DNA of 64,000 nucleotides from Streptomyces xanthophaeus (GTDB lineage: Bacteria; Actinomycetota; Actinomycetes; Streptomycetales; Streptomycetaceae), in the NCBI RefSeq assembly GCF_000725805.1, contig NZ_JOFT01000009.1:1-64000 (forward strand), written 5' to 3'. The position numbers were made by a program, and so were the translations under genes. The number at the start of each line of letters is the position of its first letter. Position 1 is the first letter of the stretch. The notes below the pieces were generated by a model, which saw only the letters and a program-made list of their open reading frames with translations, had not been told where the DNA came from and did no database searches. This document shows positions 55,366 to 64,000 of the stretch, in pieces.

Positions 55366-55926
55366 TCAGCCGCCGTAGACGTGCGGGGCGAGCGTGCCGA
55401 CGAACGGCAGGTTGCGGTACTTCTCCGCGTAGTCGAGGCCGTAGCCCACGACGAACTCGTTCGGGATGTCGAAGCCGACCCACTTCACGTCGATCGCGAC
55501 CTTCGCGGCCTCGGGCTTGCGCAGCAGCGTGACGACCTCCAGGGAGGCCGGCTGGCGGGAGCCGAGGTTCGACAGCAGCCAGGACAGCGTCAGACCCGAG
55601 TCGATGATGTCCTCGACGATCAGGACGTGCTTGTCCTTGATGTCGGTGTCCAGGTCCTTGAGGATCCGGACCACGCCCGAGGACTGGGTCCCGGCGCCGT
55701 ACGAGGACACCGCCATCCAGTCCATGGTGAGCGGGGTGGACAAGGCACGCGCCAGGTCCGCCATCACCATCACGGCGCCCTTGAGCACACCGACGATGAG
55801 CAGGTCCTTGCCCGCGTACTCCGCGTCGATCTTCGCCGCCAGCTCGGCCAGCTTCGCGTCGATCTCTTCCTTGGTGATGAGCACCGACTGGAGGTCGCTG
55901 CCCATGTCCTTCTCGTCCACCCGCAT
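55366..55926 (-). CDS. hpt: Hypoxanthine(-guanine) phosphoribosyltransferase
   Basis: A 186-residue purine-salvage enzyme with the PRPP motif [11 protein letters not shown] at 101-111, [19 protein letters not shown] near 42-60 and the C-terminal [15 protein letters not shown]. Possible starts are GTG 55929, ATG 55926 and ATG 55905; 55926 is used. In bacteria the tilS-hpt-ftsH order is ancient, and in Bacillus TilS and Hpt together control ftsH expression. Confidence 0.95.
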   Translation of the reverse strand: MRVDEKDMGSDLQSVLITKEEIDAKLAELAAKIDAEYAGKDLLIVGVLKGAVMVMADLARALSTPLTMDWMAVSSYGAGTQSSGVVRILKDLDTDIKDKHVLIVEDIIDSGLTLSWLLSNLGSRQPASLEVVTLLRKPEAAKVAIDVKWVGFDIPNEFVVGYGLDYAEKYRNLPFVGTLAPHVYGG

Positions 55927-55947
55927 CACTTTCGTTGTCGGCCGGGG

Positions 55948-55968
55948 CTCCGGGGTGTGCCCCCGGAG
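55948..55968 (-). terminator. Hairpin between tilS and hpt
   Basis: CTCCGGGG and CCCCGGAG arms with a 5-base loop, ~25 bases after the tilS stop. It could end tilS transcripts or tune read-through into hpt. Confidence 0.4.
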
Positions 55969-55992
55969 GACTCAGCCGTGTTTCAGCACCAA

Positions 55993-57084
55993 TCAGCCCT
56001 GCCGGATGACAAGTCTGCCACCCTGCCGCTGGGCCTCGACCCGGCCGGGCAGGTTGATGGCGCCCTGGCCGCGCCATCCGGTGATGAGACGGTCGACTTC
56101 CTCGATGTGACGGGCGAAGAGGGAACCCGCGGGAGAACCGGCGGCGACGACGGCCCTGCGCAGCACCCGGCGGCGGACGGCCGGGGGCAGGGCGTACAGC
56201 TTGGCGCACTCCAGGCGGCCGTCCGCGTCCCGTACGCCGGTCTCGGCCTCGGCCGCCCAGGCGTCCAGGGCGTCGGCGTCGTCGCGGGAGAGCTGGGCGG
56301 TCCGGGCCAGTGCCTCGACGACCCCCTTGCCCAGCGCCTTCTCCAGGGCGGGCAGTCCCTCGTGGCGGAGCCGGGAGCGGGTGTAGGCCGGGTCGATGTT
56401 GTGCGGGTCGTCCCAGACGGCGAGGGACTGGACCATGCAGGCCTTGCGGGCGGTCTGGCGGTCGACCTGGAGGAAGGGGCGGCGGTAGCGGTGGCGCCTG
56501 CCGGAGGCCCCCGGGCCGCCGGACACCTCGGGCATGCCGGAGAGCGAGCGGATGCCGGACCCGCGGGCGAGGCCCAGCAGGACGGTTTCGGCTTGATCGT
56601 CCCGGGTGTGGCCGAGCAGCACGGCGGCGGCGCCCAGCCGGTCGGCGGCCTCGTCCAGGGCGCCGTAGCGGGCGTCGCGGGCGGCGGCCTCGGGCCCGCC
56701 GTCACGGCCGACGCGCACGGCGACGGACTCCACCGGGTCGAGGCGGAGCGCGGTCATGCGGGAGACGACCTCGGCGGCGCGCAGGTCGGAGCCGTCCTGG
56801 AGTCCGTGGTCGACGGTGATGCCGCCGGCCCGGATACCGAGTTTGGGGGCCTCGAAGGCGAGGGCCGAGGCGAGGGCCATGGAGTCGGCCCCGCCGGAGC
56901 AGGCGACGAGGACCAGGGGCCGGCTGCCGGACGAGGCCGGTGCCGGGACGGTTCCCCGGGCGCGGGTGGCGCCGGGGATCCCGCCGGACGGGGTCCGGGG
57001 GACGTCGGTGAGGTCGGTGAGGACGTCGTGGAGTACGCGGCGGACCGCCAGGCGTATCGCCGCGACCGCAGGATGGGGACCCAT
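55993..57084 (-). CDS. tilS: tRNA(Ile)-lysidine synthase TilS
   Basis: A 363-residue N-type ATP pyrophosphatase that converts C34 of the CAU-anticodon isoleucine tRNA to lysidine, essential for AUA decoding. PP-loop SGGADS at 63-68, DHGLQDGS near 97, [22 protein letters not shown] near 160-181. Only the N-terminal and small middle domains are present, as usual in actinobacteria. No Shine-Dalgarno is clear at ATG 57084. Confidence 0.94.
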   Translation of the reverse strand: MGPHPAVAAIRLAVRRVLHDVLTDLTDVPRTPSGGIPGATRARGTVPAPASSGSRPLVLVACSGGADSMALASALAFEAPKLGIRAGGITVDHGLQDGSDLRAAEVVSRMTALRLDPVESVAVRVGRDGGPEAAARDARYGALDEAADRLGAAAVLLGHTRDDQAETVLLGLARGSGIRSLSGMPEVSGGPGASGRRHRYRRPFLQVDRQTARKACMVQSLAVWDDPHNIDPAYTRSRLRHEGLPALEKALGKGVVEALARTAQLSRDDADALDAWAAEAETGVRDADGRLECAKLYALPPAVRRRVLRRAVVAAGSPAGSLFARHIEEVDRLITGWRGQGAINLPGRVEAQRQGGRLVIRQG

Positions 57085-57245
57085 GTCCGGTGCCCTTCGG
57101 TGGAGTTCGGATGCCTCGGAGGCTCCCCCGGCCGGCGCCGCCTGGCGCCGCCGGGGTCTGTCGTGTGCTGGGGTGCTGTTCGGTTCTGCTGCCCGGTGTC
57201 CCGCGCGGCCCCTGCGGGGAGTCCCCGCGGGACGCGCGTTGTCAC

Positions 57246-57353
57246 TCAGAGTGCGTCGATGGTGACAGAGCCGAGCCGTTCCCCGAGCATCGCACGCCCT
57301 TCCACGGCCCACGGTCCCTCGGACGGGTGACGCTGCTTCCCCCAGTGAGACAT
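57246..57353 (-). CDS. Candidate 35-residue small protein
   Basis: An ATG (57353) with GGGGGCG eight bases upstream opens a 35-codon frame, [13 protein letters not shown] to GSVTIDAL, in the 285-base gap between tilS and the DUF2342 gene. It begins 16 bases after the DUF2342 stop. Composition is not low-complexity (two Trp, three His/Gln). I do not recognise it; it could be chance. Confidence 0.4.
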   Translation of the reverse strand: MSHWGKQRHPSEGPWAVEGRAMLGERLGSVTIDAL

Positions 57354-57369
57354 GTTTACGCCCCCTGAG

Positions 57370-58512
57370 TCACCTCTCTTCGCTCTCTTCGCTCCCCTTG
57401 CGGTGGACGCGGGCGACCCAGTCGGCGGGCTGGGCGATCTCCGCCTTGGTCGGCAGCGTGTTCGGGGAGGTCCACACCCGGTTGAAGCCGTCCATGCCGA
57501 CCTGGCCGACGACGGCGCGCACGAACCGCTCGCCGTCGCGGTACTGGCGCAGCTTGGCGTCCAGGCCCAGCAGCTTGCGCAGGGCGGCGTCCAGGCGGCC
57601 CGCCCCACTGGCCCTGCGCTGCTGGAACTTCTCCCGGATCTCGGCGACCGAGGGCACGACCTGGGGCCCGACGCCGTCCATGACGAAGTCGGCGTGTCCC
57701 TCCAGGAGGGACATGACGGCGGTGAGGCGGCCCAGCACCTCACGCTGCTCGGGAGTCTGCACGAGCTCGACGAACGAGCGGCCCTCGTCGCCCCGCTCGG
57801 CGTCGGGACGGGCTCCGGCGAAGGACTGGGCGGCCTCCCGGATCCGCTCCAGGACGGTCATCGGGTCCACTTCGGTGGCCCCGAGGAACGTCTGGATTTC
57901 GCCCTCCAGATGGTCGCGGAGCCACGGGACGGCCGTGAACTGGGTACGGTGCGTCTCCTCGTGCAGGCAGACCCACAGCCGGAAGTCGTGCGGGTTCACC
58001 TCCAGCTCCCGCTCGACGTGCACGATGTTGGGGGCGACGAGCAGCAGCCTGCCGCCGCCCGCGGAGCCCGGCAGGTCGCGGGAGACCGGCGCGAACGTCT
58101 CGTACTGTCCGAGCACCCGGGAGGCGAGGAAGCTCAGCAGCATCCCCAGCTCGACCCCGGTGACCTTGCCGCCGACCGCGCCCAGCACCGCTCCGCCGGG
58201 GGCGCCCGCGCGGCGGTCCTGCATCTTGCCGAGGAGCGGCTGGAGCAGCTCCCGGAAGCCGGCCACGTTCGCCTTGACCCAGCCGGCCCTGTCGACGACG
58301 AGGACGGGCGTGTCGTGGACGGCCGCACCCTCCTCGATCATCCGGGTGAACTCCCGCACGTGCCGTTCCGAGGTCCTGGCATGCTCGCGCAGCTCCGCCA
58401 CCACGGCCCGCGCCTCGTCCCGGCTGACCTCCGGGCCGGGCCGCACGAGCCGGGTCGCGGTCGCCACCGCGAGGTTCCAGTCGACCATCTCCGCACCACT
58501 GATGCTCGTCAT
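57370..58512 (-). CDS. Zinc-dependent metalloprotease-like protein (DUF2342 / zincin family)
   Basis: A 380-residue protein with the zincin motif HEETH at 184-188 in [13 protein letters not shown], and [10 protein letters not shown] near 285 supplying the likely third ligand. It matches the actinobacterial DUF2342 family, sometimes labelled coenzyme F420 biosynthesis-associated. M. tuberculosis Rv3626c lies at the same place between tilS and dacB. Substrate unknown. TACGGT lies 6 bases before the ATG (leaderless). Confidence 0.9.
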   Translation of the reverse strand: MTSISGAEMVDWNLAVATATRLVRPGPEVSRDEARAVVAELREHARTSERHVREFTRMIEEGAAVHDTPVLVVDRAGWVKANVAGFRELLQPLLGKMQDRRAGAPGGAVLGAVGGKVTGVELGMLLSFLASRVLGQYETFAPVSRDLPGSAGGGRLLLVAPNIVHVERELEVNPHDFRLWVCLHEETHRTQFTAVPWLRDHLEGEIQTFLGATEVDPMTVLERIREAAQSFAGARPDAERGDEGRSFVELVQTPEQREVLGRLTAVMSLLEGHADFVMDGVGPQVVPSVAEIREKFQQRRASGAGRLDAALRKLLGLDAKLRQYRDGERFVRAVVGQVGMDGFNRVWTSPNTLPTKAEIAQPADWVARVHRKGSEESEER

Positions 58513-58518
58513 GCGTCA

Positions 58519-58524
58519 ACCGTA
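58519..58524 (-). promoter_or_regulatory. -10 element of leaderless promoter (DUF2342 gene)
   Basis: TACGGT on the minus strand ends 6 bases before the ATG at 58512. Confidence 0.5.
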
Positions 58525-58550
58525 CGTGGACCGGCCCTTCCGCGGACCCC

Positions 58551-59984
58551 CTACGGAGCGGTCGCCACCGCCGCGGCCAGCTTGTCGAGGCCCTTCTCGG
58601 CGACCGGGCCGTCGGCGCTGTTGGCCGTGAGGAAGGCGAAGGCCAGGAGCCTGCCGGAGGGGTCGACGACGGTGCCCGCGAGGGAGTTCACGCCGCTGAG
58701 CGTGCCCGTCTTGGCCCGGAGCAGGCCGGCGGCCGGGGAACTGCCGGAGTTGCGGGCCCGCAGGGTGCCGGTGAATCCGGCGACGGGCAGCCCGGTGAGG
58801 ACCGGCCGCAGCTCCGGGCGCTGCGGGTCGGCGGCCTTGGCCAGTACGGCGGTCAGCAGGCCCGCGCTGACCTTGTCGGCCCGGCCCAGGCCGCTGCCGT
58901 CCGCGAAGCGGGAGCCGTTCACGTCGATGCCGAGGGCGGTGAGCCGGTCGGTGACGGCCTTCTCGGCGCCTTCGAAGCTGCCGGGCTGCCCGGAGGCGAG
59001 GGCGGTCTGCCGGGCCAGGGCCTCGGCGATGTCGTTGTCGCTGTTGGTCAGCATCCGCTCGACGAGCCCGGCCATGGGGGTCGACAGGGTCGTGGCCAGC
59101 GGCTGGGCCCCTACGGCGGCCTTGGCCCGGGCGGGTTCGCCGGTGACCTCGATGCCCCGGTCGGCCAGCAGGGCGGCGAAGGCGCGGGCGGCGTCCTTGG
59201 AGGGGTCCTCGGCGCGGGCGACGGGCCCGGAGGTGGACTCGTCGGGGCGGCCCTCGTCGGCCGTCAGGGCCGTCACGAGCGCGATGTTGGGGTTGACGCC
59301 GATCGGGTGGCGGGCGGTGCCGGTGAAGAGACTGTCGTCGTACCCGAGGGTCACGCTGGCGGTGCCCGCGGCCTTGAGCGCCTGGGCGGTGTCGGCGGCG
59401 AGGGCCACGAGGCTGCCGCCGGATCCGGCGGGGCTCTTCTTCTTGGCGGTCAGGGAGGGGTCGCCGCCGCCGACGAGCAGGATCTGGCCGGGGGCCGCGC
59501 CGGGGACCACGGTGGTGCGGATGCGGTGTTCGGGCCCGAGGGCGGCCAGCGCGGCCGTGGCGGTGACGATCTTGATCGTGGAGGCGGGGGTCATCGCGTC
59601 CCGCGCCCCGGACTCGTACAGCACCTGCCCGGTGGCGGTGTCGACCACGGAGGCGGTACGGACCGAGCCGAGCGCCGGGTCGGCGAGCAGCGGCTTGAGG
59701 GCGGCGGCCAGCCCGCCGCCGTCCGCGGCGCCGACGGCGGTCTCCTGGCGCAGGGCGCCGGGTCCGACGGCTCCGAGCACGCCGGGGGCGCTGGGAGCGG
59801 CGTCGGGCAGGGGCCCGTCGGCGTGATCTGCGACACCCGTACGGCCCCAGGAGGCGGCCCTGTCCCGCTCGGCCTTACGCTGGCCGGAGTCCCACGGACC
59901 GGCGGCGGCCACCGTCGCCACCGACAGGGCGAGGCCGGCCACGGCCGACCCCGCGATGAGCTGCCACGTTTTGATCGATGGCAC
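58551..59984 (-). CDS. dacB: D-alanyl-D-alanine carboxypeptidase/endopeptidase DacB (PBP4 type)
   Basis: A 477-residue secreted class C penicillin-binding protein that trims or cuts peptidoglycan crosslinks. N-terminal membrane anchor/signal at ~8-28. Active-site STIK with Ser135 and Lys138, SDN near 310, KTGT near 430. Starts at GTG 59984; ATG 60014 or 60029 would add only a short unsupported extension. It is divergent from ppa. Confidence 0.94.
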   Translation of the reverse strand: MPSIKTWQLIAGSAVAGLALSVATVAAAGPWDSGQRKAERDRAASWGRTGVADHADGPLPDAAPSAPGVLGAVGPGALRQETAVGAADGGGLAAALKPLLADPALGSVRTASVVDTATGQVLYESGARDAMTPASTIKIVTATAALAALGPEHRIRTTVVPGAAPGQILLVGGGDPSLTAKKKSPAGSGGSLVALAADTAQALKAAGTASVTLGYDDSLFTGTARHPIGVNPNIALVTALTADEGRPDESTSGPVARAEDPSKDAARAFAALLADRGIEVTGEPARAKAAVGAQPLATTLSTPMAGLVERMLTNSDNDIAEALARQTALASGQPGSFEGAEKAVTDRLTALGIDVNGSRFADGSGLGRADKVSAGLLTAVLAKAADPQRPELRPVLTGLPVAGFTGTLRARNSGSSPAAGLLRAKTGTLSGVNSLAGTVVDPSGRLLAFAFLTANSADGPVAEKGLDKLAAAVATAP

Positions 59985-60146
59985 CTCGGACCAGCCCCTT
60001 TCGCGATCACACATATGCGTGAGGGACACTTAACCACTGCGTCTTGCCGCGAGCATGGCACCCCACCCGGCAGGGCTGGGCCGGACGCGATGTTTTTGGA
60101 TCAACGCAGGCTCGAAGCAATGAAGCTGATCATGGAGGAGCAGGAC

Positions 60147-60641
60147 GTGGAGTTCGACGTCACCATCGAGATCCCCAAGGGTTCGCGGAACAAGTACGAG
60201 GTGGACCACGAGACCGGCCGGATCCGTCTGGACCGTCGCCTCTTCACCTCGACCAGCTACCCGGCCGACTACGGCTTCGTCGAGAACACCCTCGGCGAGG
60301 ACGGCGACCCGCTGGACGCGCTGGTCATCCTTGACGAGCCGACCTTCCCGGGTTGCCTGATCAAGTGCCGCGCCATCGGCATGTTCCGCATGACGGACGA
60401 GGCCGGCGGCGACGACAAGCTCCTGTGCGTGCCCGCCTCGGACCCGCGCGTCGAGCACCTGCGCGACATCCACCACGTCTCGGAGTTCGACCGCCTCGAG
60501 ATCCAGCACTTCTTCGAGGTCTACAAGGACCTGGAGCCGGGCAAGTCGGTCGAGGGCGCGAACTGGGTCGGCCGCACCGAGGCCGAGGCCGAGATCGAGG
60601 CCTCGTACAAGCGCCTTGAGGCGCAGGGCGGCCACCACTGA
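60147..60641 (+). CDS. ppa: Inorganic pyrophosphatase, family I
   Basis: A 164-residue cytoplasmic enzyme that hydrolyses pyrophosphate and so drives biosynthesis. [17 protein letters not shown] at the N-terminus, YPADYGF near 46-52, the Asp cluster in [11 protein letters not shown] near 60-70, and DDKLLCVP near 96-103 are typical. GTG 60147 has GGAGGAG upstream and gives the conserved family start. Confidence 0.97.
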   Translation: MEFDVTIEIPKGSRNKYEVDHETGRIRLDRRLFTSTSYPADYGFVENTLGEDGDPLDALVILDEPTFPGCLIKCRAIGMFRMTDEAGGDDKLLCVPASDPRVEHLRDIHHVSEFDRLEIQHFFEVYKDLEPGKSVEGANWVGRTEAEAEIEASYKRLEAQGGHH

Positions 60642-60949
60642 GCTTCGCGCTCGGCGGTAAGGCTGTGAAGGGCCGGGGCACTCCCCCGCGCCCCGCGTGA
60701 CATGAACGGGCGGCATCCCCTGGACGGGGGGTGCCGCCCGTCGTCGTCCGCGGCGTCGACTGCACGGGGCTCCGCCCCGGAAGGCCCCGCCGCAGCCCAG
60801 CGGCCATGGGCATGTCGGGCCGCTCGTAGGGCACGCGCGGGCCGGAGGGGTGCCGTCCAGGCGCCCGCGGCGCAGCCGGCGGCCGTTTCGACGGGGATGG
60901 AAGGGTTCCGCATACTGATACCGCCGGGTGATCACGGACTGGAGGACGC
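60642..60949. other. 308-bp intergenic region after ppa
   Basis: It holds the ppa terminator (60706-60741) and a GC-rich stretch with no supported gene. The right end has GGAGGA just before the GTG of the ThrE-like gene. Confidence 0.6.
60706..60741 (+). terminator. Terminator of ppa
   Basis: ACGGGCGGCA and TGCCGCCCGT arms extended by G-C and G-T pairs, short loop, 65 bases after the ppa stop. Confidence 0.8.
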
Positions 60950-62590
60950 GTGGCGGAAGCCGACGGGGCAGAGGACAAGAAGCCCACGTCCGACGAGGCG
61001 CACAGCGCCTTCACACCGCCGCCCGGGACGGCGCCCGGCGCTCCGGAGGAGGATCAGCCGACCTCGGAGTTCGCGATTCCGCCCGGCGCCGAGCCGCAGG
61101 TGCCGGAACCGGAGCGGTCCGCCTTCGCCACCCCGAGCGTCTACAGCGCCCAGCACTCCCCGCCGGCCTACACCCCCGGCCAGGGGTTCCCGGTGGCCCG
61201 GCTGAAGGAGTCCCCCTGGCAGGACCGGATGCGCACGATGCTGCGCATGCCGGTCGACGTGCGACCCGTCCCCGAGCTCGTCCAGCGCCAGAGCGAGACC
61301 GGTCCCGCCGTGGGCCGCGTGCTCGACCTGACACTGCGCATCGGCGAACTGCTGCTCGCGGGCGGCGAGGGCGCCGAGGACGTGGAGGCCGCCATGTTCG
61401 CCGTGGCCCGCTCCTACGGGCTGGACCGCTGCGAGCCCACCGTCACCTTCACCATGCTGTCGATCACCCACCAGCCCTCGCTGGTGGACGACCCGGTCTC
61501 GGCGAACCGGACCGTGCGCCGCCGCGGCACCGACTACAACCGGCTCGCCGCCGTGTTCCGGCTCGTGGACGACATCAGCGCCCACGAGATCGACGTCTCG
61601 CTGGAGGAGGCCTACCGGCGTCTCGCCGAGATCCGCCGCAACCGGCACCCGTACCCCGGCTGGATGCTCACCGCCTCCGCCGGGCTGCTCGCCGGGGCCG
61701 CTTCCACGCTGGTCGGCGGTGGGGTGCTCGTCTTCTTCGCGGCAGCGATCGGCGCGATCCTCGGCGACCGTCTGGCGTGGCTGTGCGCCGGCCGCGGGCT
61801 GCCCGAGTTCTACCAGTTCGTGGTCGCCGCCATGCCTCCCGCCGCCATCGGGGTGGCGCTGAACATGACGGGGATCGACGTCAAGGCCTCCGCCGTGATC
61901 ACCGGCGGGCTCTTCGCGCTGCTTCCCGGACGGGCCCTGGTCGCGGCCGTGCAGGACGGGCTGACCGGCTACTACATCACCGCTTCCGCCCGCCTGCTGG
62001 AGGTCATGTACCTCTTCATCGGCATCATCATGGGCGTCCTGGTCGTGCTGTTCGTCGGGCTCCAGTTCAACGCCTCCCCGCGGCCGGAGGAGGTCCTGGA
62101 GATCCAGCAGCGGCCGCTGATCCAGATCGCAGCCTCGATGGTGCTGGTGTTCACGTTCGCGATCCTGCTCCAGCAGGAACGTTCCACCGTGTGGATCGTG
62201 ACGCTGAACGGCGCGGTCGCCTGGGTGACCTTCGGGGCCCTGCACTACGCGGGGGGCATCCCGCCCGTGCCCTCCACGGCCATCGCGGCCGGGCTGGTCG
62301 GCCTCTTCGGGCAGCTCTTCTCCCGCTACCGCTTCGCGTCCGCCCTGCCGTACGTGACGGCCGCCATCGGCCCGCTGCTGCCCGGTTCCGCGACGTACTA
62401 CGGGCTGCTGCTGATCGCCGAGAACCGGCTGAACGAAGGCCTGGGCTCGCTCACCAACGCCGCCGCCATCGCCCTGGCCATCGCGATAGGGGTCAACCTC
62501 GGCTCGGAGGCCTCGCGGCTGTTCATGCGGATCCCCGGGGCCACGAGCGCCGCCAAGCGCCGGGCCGCCAAGCGCACCAGGGGCTTCTAG
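60950..62590 (+). CDS. Threonine/serine exporter family protein (ThrE-like)
   Basis: A 546-residue membrane protein. Residues 1-95 are Pro/Glu-rich and disordered. The ThrE N-terminal domain (~120-370) begins with LRIGELLLAGGEGAEDVEAAM and is followed by about five membrane helices; the ThrE C-terminal domain adds four or five more (~390-530). ThrE of Corynebacterium exports L-threonine and L-serine. GTG 60950 has GGAGGA at good spacing. Substrate in Streptomyces unproven. Confidence 0.9.
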   Translation: MAEADGAEDKKPTSDEAHSAFTPPPGTAPGAPEEDQPTSEFAIPPGAEPQVPEPERSAFATPSVYSAQHSPPAYTPGQGFPVARLKESPWQDRMRTMLRMPVDVRPVPELVQRQSETGPAVGRVLDLTLRIGELLLAGGEGAEDVEAAMFAVARSYGLDRCEPTVTFTMLSITHQPSLVDDPVSANRTVRRRGTDYNRLAAVFRLVDDISAHEIDVSLEEAYRRLAEIRRNRHPYPGWMLTASAGLLAGAASTLVGGGVLVFFAAAIGAILGDRLAWLCAGRGLPEFYQFVVAAMPPAAIGVALNMTGIDVKASAVITGGLFALLPGRALVAAVQDGLTGYYITASARLLEVMYLFIGIIMGVLVVLFVGLQFNASPRPEEVLEIQQRPLIQIAASMVLVFTFAILLQQERSTVWIVTLNGAVAWVTFGALHYAGGIPPVPSTAIAAGLVGLFGQLFSRYRFASALPYVTAAIGPLLPGSATYYGLLLIAENRLNEGLGSLTNAAAIALAIAIGVNLGSEASRLFMRIPGATSAAKRRAAKRTRGF

Positions 62591-62596
62591 GGACAC

Positions 62597-62635
62597 GTAC
62601 GCCCCGGGGCCTCTGGCGGGCCTCCGGGGCGGTAC
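62597..62635. terminator. Hairpin between convergent ThrE-like and dedA genes
   Basis: GTAC-GCCCCGG pairs with CCGGGGC-GTAC (one bulge) around a 16-base loop, 6 bases after the ThrE-like stop. Confidence 0.6.
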
Positions 62636-62659
62636 GGGCAGTGGTGCGGGCAGTGGTGC
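62636..62659. repeat. 12-bp tandem duplication
   Basis: GGGCAGTGGTGC occurs twice in direct succession just beyond the hairpin. Confidence 0.8.
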
Positions 62660-62686
62660 GGGCCGTACGAGCGGTACGGGACCGGC

Positions 62687-63397
62687 TCAGCGCTTGGCGT
62701 GGCGGCCGCGCTGGCCTGGCGCCTGCGGGCCGGAGCCCTCGACCGGGGCGGAGCCGGCCGGCGCCTCGGCGGCCTTCTCCTTGCTCTCCTTGCGCGCCTT
62801 GAGCACCTCGAAGACGACCGGGATCACCGAGATCAGGACGATGCCCACGAGGATCGGCTCGACGTTGGTCTTGATGAACTCGATCTGGCCGAGCCAGTAC
62901 CCGGCGACCGTGACACCGGCGCCCCAGCCGATGCCGCCGATGATGTTGTACGTCAGGAAGGTGCGGTACTTCATCGAGCCGGCGCCGGCGACCATCGGGG
63001 CGAAGGTGCGGATGATCGGCACGAAGCGGGCGAGCACGATGGCCTTCGGACCGTGGCGGTCCATGAACTCGTGCGCCTTGTCGAGGTTCTCCCGCTTGAA
63101 GAGCTTGGACTTCGGCCGGTTGAAGATCTTCGGCCCGAAGAACTTGCCGATCATGTAGCCGACCTGGTCGCCGATGATCGCGGCGGCCACGATCAGCGTG
63201 CACACCAGCCAGAGCGGCTGCTTGATGTACTGGCCGTCCGCGACCAGCAGACCCGCCGTGAACAGCAGCGAGTCGCCCGGCAGGAACGCGAAGAGTCCCG
63301 ACTCCGCGAAGACGATGATCAGGATGCCGATCAGACCGAAGTGCGAGATCAGATAGTCCGGGGACAGCCACTCAGGGCCGAGCGCAAACGTGTACAC
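62687..63397 (-). CDS. DedA-family membrane protein
   Basis: A 236-residue protein with about five helices and the DedA signatures FAESGLFAFLPGDSLLFTAGLL near 30-52, GDQVGYMIGKFFG near 78-90 and ARFVPIIRTFAPMVAGAGSM near 120-140. DedA proteins are thought to flip or recycle lipid carriers and support proton motive force. GTG 63397 starts the conserved part; an upstream TTG at 63469 would add a Pro-rich extension. Confidence 0.9.
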   Translation of the reverse strand: MYTFALGPEWLSPDYLISHFGLIGILIIVFAESGLFAFLPGDSLLFTAGLLVADGQYIKQPLWLVCTLIVAAAIIGDQVGYMIGKFFGPKIFNRPKSKLFKRENLDKAHEFMDRHGPKAIVLARFVPIIRTFAPMVAGAGSMKYRTFLTYNIIGGIGWGAGVTVAGYWLGQIEFIKTNVEPILVGIVLISVIPVVFEVLKARKESKEKAAEAPAGSAPVEGSGPQAPGQRGRHAKR

Positions 63398-63478
63398 GGG
63401 TTCCGGACTCTCCTGGATCGGGGGGGGTGCCGGCGAGGGCAGGCGGGTGCGGGCGGTCTCAATTATCAACGCACACGA

Positions 63479-63508
63479 CCCCCGCCGGGTTCCAGGAACC
63501 GGCGGGGG
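63479..63508 (-). terminator. Terminator of the tipA homologue
   Basis: CCCCCGCCGG pairs with CCGGCGGGGG around an 11-base apical region, about 20 bases after the tipA stop. Confidence 0.75.
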
Positions 63509-63528
63509 CCGTAACCGTGACCATTCGT

Positions 63529-63960
63529 CTACACGCGGCGCACCGCATTGGCCGTGATCGCGTCCCGCAGGAACGCTGCAAGGCCCGGCCGCAGGGCGTC
63601 GTAGTGGGCGGTGAACCGCTCGTCCGCGACGTACATCTCACCGAGGCAGGTGTGCATCTCGTACGAGCAGGCGTAGTGGTTCCCGCTGATCCAGCCGCGG
63701 TGCTCCTCGGCCAGGTCCATGGCCGCCTCGGACTCGGCGGACTCCCCCGCCTCCATCAGGGCGACGAGCCTGCGGTTGATGCCGTCGGCCTCGTCCTGGA
63801 TCCGCTTCCAGTCGTCCTTGGTGTACGAGGCGGCCCGCCGCTGCGACTCGGCGTACTGCGCCGTGCCGCCCCAGCGCTCCTCGGCCTCCTGCGCGTACTG
63901 CTCCGGGTCGTGGTCCCCGAAGACCTCGAACCTCTCCTCGGGCGTGAGGTTGATTCCCAT
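63529..63960 (-). CDS. Possible internally initiated TipAS-like protein
   Basis: Within the tipA frame the ATG at 63960 is preceded by GGAGG-8 bases, a strong Shine-Dalgarno, and would give a 143-residue protein beginning MGINLTPEE. This is the exact start known for the independently translated TipAS of S. lividans (144 residues), which sequesters thiopeptides without DNA binding. Confidence 0.7.
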   Translation of the reverse strand: MGINLTPEERFEVFGDHDPEQYAQEAEERWGGTAQYAESQRRAASYTKDDWKRIQDEADGINRRLVALMEAGESAESEAAMDLAEEHRGWISGNHYACSYEMHTCLGEMYVADERFTAHYDALRPGLAAFLRDAITANAVRRV

Positions 63961-64000
63961 CTTGTTCGCCTCCATGGCGTGCTCGACGGCCTCGGCCATC
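63529..64000 (-). CDS. tipA: TipA-like MerR-family regulator, C-terminal part (cut by window end)
   Basis: 157 residues of the C-terminal antibiotic-binding (TipAS) domain are inside the window; the N-terminal MerR helix-turn-helix lies beyond base 64000. The sequence follows TipAS closely (GINLTPEERFEVFGD, SYTKDDWKRIQDEAD, NHYACSYEMHTCLGEMY). The Cys in MHTC corresponds to the residue that binds thiostrepton-type thiopeptides covalently in S. lividans TipAL. An internal start at 63960 could make a free TipAS-like protein. Confidence 0.9.
   Translation of the reverse strand, partial: MAEAVEHAMEANKMGINLTPEERFEVFGDHDPEQYAQEAEERWGGTAQYAESQRRAASYTKDDWKRIQDEADGINRRLVALMEAGESAESEAAMDLAEEHRGWISGNHYACSYEMHTCLGEMYVADERFTAHYDALRPGLAAFLRDAITANAVRRV

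Noticed and set aside
63529..64000. Reading the tipA homologue as evidence of thiopeptide production
   Set aside because: TipA-type proteins are widespread multidrug sensors in non-producers, and no thiopeptide genes are present.

Overview
The window is chromosomal DNA of a Streptomyces-type actinomycete. The evidence is very high G+C in all coding frames, frequent GTG (and one possible TTG) starts, GTGA/ATGA stop-start overlaps, and a set of genes typical of the genus: sigE-cseA-cseB-cseC, disA next to radA, lsr2 next to clpC, a solitary nuoD paralogue, and a TipA-type regulator. I saw no rRNA, tRNA, insertion sequence, prophage, CRISPR array or biosynthetic cluster. About 62 protein genes are supported. 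Almost all are ordinary core or genus-conserved genes, and the accessory-looking signals are single genes.

Layout. (1) 0-9.5 kb: a Ppx/GppA phosphatase, a Cys-rich protein, a membrane-anchored sigma-like fusion protein, then DNA repair and c-di-AMP genes (radA, disA), a PAP2 phosphatase and mutY. (2) 9.7-18.3 kb: cell-envelope stress module sigE-cseABC, a LamG-type membrane protein, a secreted M23 peptidase, and a large NACHT-type NTPase. (3) 18.4-26 kb: clpC with an upstream ClgR-like operator, lsr2, an ArgA-type acetyltransferase, a BlaI-type repressor, several small proteins, an orphan DUF397 protein and a threonine-aldolase-like enzyme. (4) 26.1-31.6 kb: a tightly overlapped cofactor operon (DUF2520 oxidoreductase-panC-nadB-nadC-coaX). 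(5) 31.6-46.2 kb: an ArsR/DUF5937 regulator, M28 peptidase, MidA-type methyltransferase, a NarL-type two-component pair, two bacterial PH-domain proteins, nuoD2, a membrane/coiled-coil protein and a betaine-type ABC transporter. (6) 46.2-64 kb: an esterase and an MprF-like protein (divergent), the folate operon (folP, NTF2-like, folB, folK, DUF3180) converging on folE-ftsH, then hpt, tilS, a DUF2342 metalloprotease, dacB, ppa, a ThrE-like exporter, DedA and the 3' part of a tipA homologue cut by the window end.

How the genes work together. Two themes dominate. One is envelope homeostasis: SigE/Cse signalling, M23 peptidase, DacB, PAP2, MprF-like protein, FtsH and c-di-AMP. The other is cofactor supply: pantothenate/CoA, NAD and folate. 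From memory, the gene order radA-disA-mutY-clpC-lsr2-coaX-panC-DUF2520-folK-folB-folP-folE-ftsH-hpt-tilS-DUF2342-dacB-ppa parallels the Mycobacterium tuberculosis block Rv3585 to Rv3628c. The window therefore looks like an old actinobacterial backbone with lineage-specific insertions, notably sigE-cse, the NACHT gene, the M28 to nuoD2 stretch and the ABC transporter.

The strongest window-wide pattern I found is transcriptional. About twenty transcription-unit heads have a TANNNT-like -10 hexamer ending 6-8 bases before the start codon and no Shine-Dalgarno sequence, which is the signature of leaderless mRNAs. The best candidates for biology worth pursuing are the NACHT NTPase, the sigma/zinc-finger/membrane/BACON-like fusion, the NTF2-like protein inside the folate operon, the MidA methyltransferase near nuoD2, and a conserved internal start site in the tipA homologue.
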